Source of the DNA: Simmondsia chinensis
Lineage: Eukaryota; Streptophyta; Magnoliopsida; Caryophyllales; Simmondsiaceae
Assembly (NCBI GenBank): GCA_018398585.1
Contig: JAGTTD010000010.1
Location: 1,815,501 to 1,879,500, forward strand
DNA length: 64,000 nucleotides
Direction: 5' to 3'
The first letter of the stretch is position 1; the number at the start of each line of letters is the position of its first letter. The notes below the pieces were generated by a model, which was given only the letters and a program-made list of their open reading frames with translations, had not been told where the DNA came from and ran no database searches. Shown here piece after piece: positions 57,350 to 64,000 of this stretch. A program made the position numbers and the translations under genes.

Positions 57350-57830
57350 ATTGAACATTTATCATTTAATTATTTTGACATTTTAATATATACAATAGAA
57401 GACTTTGAGGTTTGAATAATTTATCACTTAAGTATCCTTTGTCGGAAATTAATGAAATTTTATAAGACGTTGACCATTTTTATATAAAGAATGTTGATCT
57501 AATACATCACTATGATATTATACATACGTCATGCTAATATTTTTATAAAAAATTCAACAAATTGTGATAAAATATTAACTAAATGTTGATGTAACTACCT
57601 AAATATTGTCACAATTATTTGTCGAAATAGTGTTCAATTTTAATATTTTCCAACAAAATCTATTAGATTTTGACAAGCGGGAATCTAATTGATAAAACTT
57701 TAAAAAACTTAATGATACCTAAGTGATAAAATGTGCAAAACTCAAGGTACCCCGGCCATTGTATGGTTCCTAAATGATAAATGCTTAAACCTCATGTCAC
57801 TGAAGCAATAATTTTCCTAAATAATTATAC
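57350..57830. mobile_element. MITE family E, best copy
   Basis: The left arm (TTTAATATATACAATAGAAG, TTTGAGGTTTGAATAATTTA) and right arm (TAAATGATAAATGCTTAAAC, CTCATGTCAC) are partly inverted. The interior has TGACAAGCGGGAATCTAATT and TGATAAAATGTGC. Same family as 33430, 43975 and 54400. Confidence 0.6.
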
Positions 57831-58144
57831 ACATTGATACCCATTATTATACTCCGTGCTTCTAATTTGTCAAAAAATACTCTGAAAGCACTTTTTGTAT
57901 AAGTATTTTCATATAAAATACGTTCAATAAGAGCGCTTTTGTATAAAAAAAATTGAGCTTTTTCCAGTTCTGCTTGAACAAAAAAACAACTTCTATTCTA
58001 TTTAAATGATCTTTTTTTTTCATGCCGAACGCATTTATATTTTAAAAATAGTTTAGTTTTCTTTTTATTAAAAAAAAAGAATGAAAGGACCTTTTTCACA
58101 GAAAAAAACTGAATCATACACTCTAAGTCAAAATTAATAGAGTA

Positions 58145-58752
58145 CTTCATATGTGAGTCTAATAGAATCCCACATTAGAGTTATGAGAGAAAAAAGAAAA
58201 CAATATATAAGTCTTGTGGATTACTCTACCAATTGGTTTTAGGATGAGATCTCATTTGGGTTTATATGTGGATCAAATATATGCCAACTTCATGAGTCGG
58301 GTCTAGGACTGGGTGAAATTTAACATGGTATTAGAGCCGGTGGATGGTCCGTGACTCTTGTTTGATACACCGTGTCCTCGAAAAGTGAGGTGCATTTGAA
58401 TTTGTTGCAACAAGGATCTCTCCATTGAATGTTGGATCCAATTTGACGTAATTCAAAATTGGATTGGACAAAGTGGGAGGTGCGTTTCAAATTGACTCAT
58501 ATGTGAGGGAAAGTATAGAGTACTTCACATGTGAGTCTATCGTGATTTTTCGCTAATTATCGAAAAAACTCTACATATGAGTGTTATAGAATCCCACATT
58601 AGAGTTGTGAGAAGAAAATAGGACAACATATTAGCCTAGGATACTCCACCTAATACCAATTGATTTTAAAATAAAACTTCACTTGGACTTATAGGTGGAT
58701 TATATGTATGTCAACTTTATGGATCGAGCATAAGGTCCGATGAAATTTAACA
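58145..58752 (+). mobile_element. TRIM family 2, complete element
   Basis: The 5' LTR (about 58140-58325, starting TAGAGTACTTCATATG and ending GAAATTTAACA) is followed by the primer site TGGTATTAGAGCCGG. About 185 bp of non-coding interior follows. The 3' LTR starts TAGAGTACTTCACATG (about 58517) and ends GAAATTTAACA at 58751. The 3' LTR has an extra insert of about 45 bp (near 58545-58570). No ORF. Confidence 0.78.
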
Positions 58753-58776
58753 AACTAAGTGACTAACTATTTTTTT

Positions 58777-59478
58777 TTAGGTTTTATTTTTTTTAACTAA
58801 AAATCGCCTAATTTTAGGTACAGTTAAAAAAAACCACTAAATTTTCTAATTTTTGACACCTAAACTTTTTATTGTTTTTCAATGTCAAACCTTAATTGCT
58901 AATACTGTTAACATCCGACAGTTTTTCTAACGTGGCTTTGAAAAAAGTAATAATTTTTAAAAATTCAAATTTACATTTTAAAATATTTTAAATATCTTAA
59001 AAAACCTGTAAATATTTTTAAAATAATTTTTATATTTAAAATTAATATATTTTTTTTAAATACCACATCAACAAAAACTAACGAATGTTAACTGCGTTAA
59101 GATTAAGGTGTAAAAAGGCAACAAAAAGCAATATTCTCAGTGCCCCAAGGGCTCCCGCCTAGGTACGGTCTAGTGGGGTGGATGTACGCAGCCTTCCCCC
59201 TTCAGGGTGCTGTTTCCGAGAATCCCCAACCCGAGGGTTGTAACACGAGGACTTCCCAGAAGGTCATCCATCTTAGTACTACTCTCGCTCAAGCACGTTT
59301 AAATTCGAAGTTCTAATTGGATCTGATGCTTGGGTGTTGGTACCCTCTTAGGCATTAAGATTAAGGTGTGATATTAAAAAAATTTTAAAATTTTAGGAAC
59401 GACTTTGAAAAATTAAAAAATTTAGATATTTTTTAAAACCATACCTAAAATTTAGGTAGTTTTTAGTTTTAAAAAGAA
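58777..59478. mobile_element. MITE family B, copy 2, interrupted by a 5S-headed SINE
   Basis: Left arm CTAAAAATCGCCTAATTTTA and right arm CCTAAAATTTAGGTAG are inverted, as in 12688-13228. The SINE at 59112-59354 sits in the right half. Confidence 0.7.
59112..59354 (-). mobile_element. 5S rRNA-headed SINE, copy 6 (243 bp), nested in a MITE
   Basis: A perfect 15-bp duplication, TTAAGATTAAGGTGT (59097-59111 and 59355-59369), flanks it. The 5S head is more diverged (GAACTTCGAATTTAAACGTG) but GAGAGTAGTAC remains. The body lacks part of the CAGGTTAACACCCTGAAG segment and has a 12-bp extra piece. The tail is GAATATTGCTTTTTGTTGCC plus T. Confidence 0.9.
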
Positions 59479-59579
59479 TTTCAATATTTTAATGAAAAGA
59501 AAAGAATTAGATGGATCACGTGAAATTTTACGTTCTACTAGTCAAATGAAAAGAATTAGATATTTTACGTTCTACTTGG

Positions 59580-59937
59580 TTTATTTACATCAAAGGTCCC
59601 TATACTTTATTAATTGTGCCAATTTAGTCCTTATACAATTCAAAATATGTCAATTTGGTTCTTAGAGAAAATTCTAAGTTAAGTTTTTAATAAAATTTCT
59701 AATAGTTAGGTAGCAAGTTAGGTTAAATTGAGTAAATGGATGAATTTATAGTAAATTACTTGCATCTAATATAATTGTATCGTTCAAAATTACGTCATTA
59801 ACTTAACTTAAATTTGACTAAAGGACTAAAATAGACATATTTTGAATAATTCAGGAACTAAATTGACACAATTAAAAATACAGGGATTAAATTAATACAA
59901 TAAATAAACTATAAAGATTTTTAACATAAATAACCTT
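59580..59937. mobile_element. MITE family D, copy
   Basis: Left end GGTTTATTTACATCAAAGG and right end TTTTTAACATAAATAACC are inverted; interior as in 35283-35668. Confidence 0.75.
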
Positions 59938-60714
59938 AATTTTAATTAAAAGATACATGCAATGCAACCTACCCAATGACCCATTTATGTACAATTTTCC
60001 AATATTACTTGGCTTTTTTGGCGGGGCAAAAGGTAGGGGTGAGCATGGGTCGGGTACCCTATCCGAAACGCATATCGATTCGGGTATCCAAAACACTAAA
60101 AGCGTCAAAATTATTACCCATAATGTAATCTAAAAAGTCGGGTACCCAGATCAATCGGGTACCCCAAAGGATCAGGTCGAGTATCCGCCCGTTTAATTAA
60201 AATTTCTTATAAACTATTTTATGAAAGACACAAACAATTATCTATATTAAATCGTTTGGGAATATACTATAAAATTATTTTAACAACATTCCATTTGATC
60301 TTCGTAATTTAAAATTAAAAAAAATCATACACATAATTGTCATACTTTAATGGGAACAAATTATAAATAATCTTAAATGACCATAACATATTAATCAAAG
60401 CTTCATAAAAATATGAAAGTTCAAGGATTATATACAAAGAAATAGAGCATAACTAAAACAAAGTATTGATATTCTACTAATTTACTAGTACTGATTCATT
60501 AGTCTTTATTTTTTATACTGAAACTTTAAAAATCTTTAATATAAAAATAGAGTAAACTTTATTAAAAAAGAAAAGGAAAAAATACAGAGTCAGTTCCCAA
60601 AATAATGCAAAAAATAAAAAATAAAAAAAATAACGCTGAAAAAAAAATATTTCCAAATCTACTGTTGAACAGCGTTTACAAAACGCGTTTAAATTTCAAT
60701 AAAACCGGATCAAA

Positions 60715-60860
60715 AAAATGCGGTTATTTCAGTATAAACCGTGTTTAGTGAACGCAGTTCACTTCAACATAAACTGCGTCTACTAAACGCGGTTTACCCA
60801 TGAACCGCGTCTACTAAACGCGGTTTATCCATGAACCGCGTTTATAAAACGCGGTTTAAC
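60715..60860. repeat. Left hairpin array (CGCGGTT motif)
   Basis: Units of about 26-28 bp alternate AACCGCGT and ACGCGGTTTA. Each pair can fold into a small stem with a loop of 5-7 bases. Confidence 0.85.
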
Positions 60861-61194
60861 GCCAGGAATCCAAAATCCCCTTTTTTTTCACTTATACTTA
60901 CCATTATGCCGCAATTCTTCACTTTTTTGTTTGCTTATAGTTTTTATTATACCGCAATTTGTGATGATTATCATATTGATCCCATAATGGTAAGCTCCAA
61001 CATCATAAGTGGAGGTCACATAACTCCAATAATAGTACTTGAAAGATCTCTAGTGTATAAGCAAAAGAAAGGAGGAGGCAAACGACGTGACTAGTGGTGG
61101 GTTAACGAGAAAGAGGCAGAGAGACGGTGAGAGCAGCGGAGAGAGCACGAGTGAATGAATGGGCCGGGGTTTTTTAGATAAACCTAGTAAACCG

Positions 61195-61415
61195 GGTCCT
61201 AAAGACGCGGTTATAACAATTATAAACCGCGTCTTCATAACGCGGTTTTGGCATTAATAAAACGCGTCTTCGTGACGCGGTTTTAGTAATATAACCGCGT
61301 TTTCGTGACGCGGTTTTATTAATATAACCGCGTTATTAAAAGGCGGTTTATACCAATATTATACGCGGTTTATGGACGCGGATTATTAAAGTCGGGTTTT
61401 GTAAACGCGGTTCAA
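61195..61415. repeat. Right hairpin array (CGCGGTT motif)
   Basis: About twelve motif copies (GACGCGGTTTT, AACCGCGTTTTC and relatives) in alternating orientation, matching the left array. Confidence 0.85.
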
Positions 61416-61925
61416 CAGTAGATTTGGAAATATTTTTTTTTCAGCATTATTTTTTTAATTTTTTAGCATTATTTTGGGAACCGACTTAAAAATACATAAC
61501 TTAAAAAATGTTTGTTGGGATTTAAAATTAAACATGCAACCTTAATGTTTAGTAAAGATAATATGATTAATATTCTAAATAAATTAAAATTTTTTATTTA
61601 GGATAATATATACAAACTTCATATCAGGTCGGATCGGGTACCCGAAAGTTTTCCAAAATGATACTTGTAACCGAACCGGTATCCATAGTTCAGCGGGTCG
61701 GGTATACCCTAACTGGATATTTTCGAGTCGGTTACCCTAATTTTTCACATCTGTTTCGGTTCGATTTTTCGGGTTTTCGGGTTCTCGGGTACTTTTGCTC
61801 ACCCCTAGCAAAAGGTATCTTAGTTATCATTAGCATGAAAACTTTTTATAACGTTCACATGTCTTATACTAGGTTTTGGTTAGAGTTTCCGGGGCCCGTG
61901 TGGACTGTTAAAGACTCTACATGTA

Positions 61926-62197
61926 GTGTCAAGGAACCATCTGTTTCAAAAATTTAAGCTGATGGGTAAAGGCTTTGGGTTAGTGTCATACTCGGCATGT
62001 TCCATATTGGGGCTTGAAGCGTAGATTGTACACAGATCCACCTTATTACCTTGTGCTGAAATTATATTAATATTGATAAAGGGGTTGTTGAGATTCAAAC
62101 TTCATGACCTCTCAATTAACAAGGATATGATACTATCTTAAGGAACTAATTTTTTCAAAAGTTAAGGATGAAGACCCAAAATCGGTTTTATACTCTA
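61926..62197 (-). mobile_element. TRIM family 1 element, next to a family 2 LTR
   Basis: LTR-like copies at 61926-62000 (TGTCAAGGAACCATCTGTTTC) and 62135-62197 flank an interior with GGTTGTTGAGATTCAAACTT and a decayed reversed primer site (ATGATACTATCTTAAGG). Confidence 0.65.
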
Positions 62198-62378
62198 ATA
62201 TGTGAATCTAGTAAGAAATCTCATATTGGAGTTATGAAAGAAAATAAATCAATGTATAAGTCTAGTGGTTTACCCACTTAATATTAATTGGTTTTATAAT
62301 AAAATTTTACTTGGACTTATATGTGAACTTTGCATATGTCAGTTCCATAGGTTAGGCCAAAAATACGATGAAATGTAA
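62198..62378 (+). mobile_element. Solo LTR of TRIM family 2
   Basis: ATGTGAATCTAGTAAGAAATC through ACGATGAAATGTAATG matches the family 2 LTR. It directly abuts the TRIM family 1 copy. Confidence 0.6.
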
Positions 62379-62379
62379 T

Positions 62380-64000
62380 GTACATCAGCTAATTAAGATT
62401 GCATGCTTTGTATATTTGAAAGTTTTCTACGTGTAATAAGGTAAGTTATTATGGCCCCGAAGCTTAGTGGGCAGCCCTACATAAACATTCGCAACCGATG
62501 GCAATATTCAAGCCCGAATCTAGTGCTTCGTCATACGATATCCTACACAAAATTATTTAGAATAGTTTTAGGGCTTATTTGACCAATTTTTTTTGGAAAA
62601 AAACTTTTTCCGGACTTTAATAGTGCTTGGCCAAAAAATAGTGATTCTCCTTTTTATTAGAAACTAAAGCGAAAACTAAAACCTTTTTGGTCAAATTGAT
62701 ATATATGATTTTTGAATTGAATATATGATGCAACGCGTGAAATGAGTAATAGGGGTACGGGAAGATTCAACAACCTTCTCTTTAATTTTATTAAATAGGT
62801 AATAAAATAAAGAGGAAAAGGGATAACTCATTTCTCGCAACACGAGAAATCGAGAATCAAAACATAACAATTCAAATTCTAAAGAATAAGCTAACTCTAC
62901 TTGCCTCCTTTATATAAAGGAGATGTTATAAATTCAAAATTCAAATTTAAAATCAAATAAAGGAATGAAAAATCACAAGGAAATCAAAAAAACGGAAAGA
63001 AATTGAAGTCAAATTCAAATCCCGATTTTCAAGCCGTGAATCTCACCCTGAATTTGAATCCCACGTGTCCCGCCTTCAGCCTGCGCCTGTGAGCCTTGTC
63101 CAAGCCGTGCCGCCAACTCATCGCCTGCCACGTCTTGCCGTAGTCGGGTCGCGTACCATTCGTGCCACCAACCGGTCCTTGCCACGAAGCGATGCGCCAA
63201 TCACGGACGTGGTGCTGCCACTTCTCACCTATTCTTGGCGTTCTCTTCATGCCTATTCTGAGCTTCACCGTCTTGTTCTACATGACCGGCTGCATCAATA
63301 TATACGATATAAAAACATTAGATTATAAAAAAAATTAATATTATATTAGTTTTTTATTCTACATAATGTATAAGCCCGTTAATATAAGCCACGGCCTTAG
63401 CCCAAGACTAGTAACGTTGGACGAAACCTTAGCATTAATGGGCTGTCCATTTAGGGTACCTAATTATAGGCCTCATAGTTTACACATGAATTAAATTTCT
63501 GCAGGAAGATATATTTCCCGATAATTTATTTCATGCGTCAACTTTTCAAGAAGTAGGTAAAAAATATTTGGTTGTCGGGATAGGAAATAGAACTTCTTTA
63601 GAAAAGCTAGTTAAAAACGAAGGAATTAGAACTTATCTAGAACAGCTGCGTAAGTTACTTCACGTACTTTGAAGCAATTTCAACTTCTTAAATTTTGTCT
63701 ACCTTTTGCAAATCACCAAACAAGAGCTTAAATCCGATACTTCCCGTATACCAAACAAGGCTTAAATTAAAAAAAATTGATCAAACAGACTATGTTCGTT
63801 TGTCTTTCGTCTTTCGTATGGACTTCTATGTATGTTCCACCTAAACTTCAGGTTTAGTACTGTTTAGTTTAGGCCAAACTGTGAAAAAAAATATTTTTTC
63901 GGAAAAAAAGCTCTTTTGGAAAAAGTTTTATAAATAAGGGTATTCATGTTTGAGAATTTTTTTAGTTTTTACTTTTGTATTTTTTTTTAAAAGAGAAGGC
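62380..64000. other. Right-hand end: no gene recognised
   Basis: A GC-rich patch at 63050-63290 stands out from AT-rich surroundings. It has ORFs of 61-87 codons on both strands without any domain. TTTATATAAAGG near 62910 resembles a TATA box. This may be part of an LTR, but I found no paired end. Confidence 0.4.

Larger units (their letters stand above)
60587..61487. mobile_element. MULE-like element (901 bp) with hairpin arrays, nested in the hAT
   Basis: Ends GAGTCAGTTCCCAAAATAAT and ATTATTTTGGGAACCGACTT are inverted over about 100 bp. The flanks AAAAATACA (60578-60586 and 61488-61496) are a perfect 9-bp duplication. Inside each arm are about ten tandem units built on AACCGCG..TAAACGCGGTTT. 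The middle (about 60870-61140) is non-repetitive and has no recognised gene; the 87-codon ORF at 60831-61094 has no domain. Confidence 0.88.
60034..61807. mobile_element. hAT-type element (1774 bp) with perfect 8-bp duplication
   Basis: Termini TAGGGGTGAGCA and TGCTCACCCCTA are perfect inverted repeats. The flanks GCAAAAGG (60026-60033 and 61808-61815) are an identical 8-bp duplication, as expected for hAT. Arms carry GGGTCGGGTACCC-type repeats. Half of its length is a nested MULE-like element. No transposase was found. Confidence 0.93.

Noticed and set aside
60715..61415. A CRISPR-like array
   Set aside because: The repeats alternate in orientation, vary in sequence and spacing, have no conserved spacers, and lie inside a plant MULE-like element.
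63015..63328. Overlapping ORFs in the GC-rich patch as a gene
   Set aside because: Frames are open on both strands only because of GC content; no motif is seen.

Overview
This is a repeat-rich, AT-rich stretch of a plant nuclear genome, almost certainly a eudicot. The evidence is two spliced plant genes with GT..AG introns and plant-type retroelements: TRIMs with an initiator-Met primer site, Copia-like LTRs, an RTE LINE, Mutator and hAT DNA elements, MITEs and several SINE families. I cannot name the species. There are no bacterial, organellar or CRISPR features.

Only two host genes are supported, both on the minus strand. A 5-methylthioribose kinase gene (methionine salvage) enters from the left edge: exon 1 is 3113-3298, intron 1 is 2.8 kb, and exon 2 runs off the window at base 1. 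A UGT84-type family-1 glucosyltransferase has exon 1 at 39100-40152 and exon 2 at 34515-35003, separated by a 4.1 kb intron full of repeats. It has a TATA box and a CT-rich leader. The two genes show no functional link.

The rest is transposable elements, often nested. An RTE-clade LINE lies at about 6.29-10.4 kb (minus) and is open except for three Trp-to-amber changes. A 4310-bp Mutator-like element at 14055-18364 has long TIRs and a 9-bp target duplication; it carries a spliceable plant mobile domain gene and no visible transposase. A 2.3 kb solo LTR is at 23854-26198. A hAT element at 31519-32132 has an 8-bp duplication. A second hAT element at 60034-61807 contains a MULE-like element at 60587-61487 with its own 9-bp duplication and arrays of small CG hairpins. 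Two TRIM families and at least seven MITE families fill much of the remainder.

The most notable system is a short (about 245 bp) retroposon present six times. Its 5' half is derived from 5S rRNA, including the internal polymerase III control region. Its 3' half is shared with the 3' end of the RTE LINE. Five copies have 12-15 bp target duplications. This is a 5S-headed SINE that probably borrows the machinery of the RTE LINE, and it is distinct from Cassandra TRIMs. The order of insertion can be read in several places: a 5S-SINE inside a MITE, a SINE inside one unit of a tandem duplication, a SINE inside a LINE remnant, and a hAT inside a retroposon.
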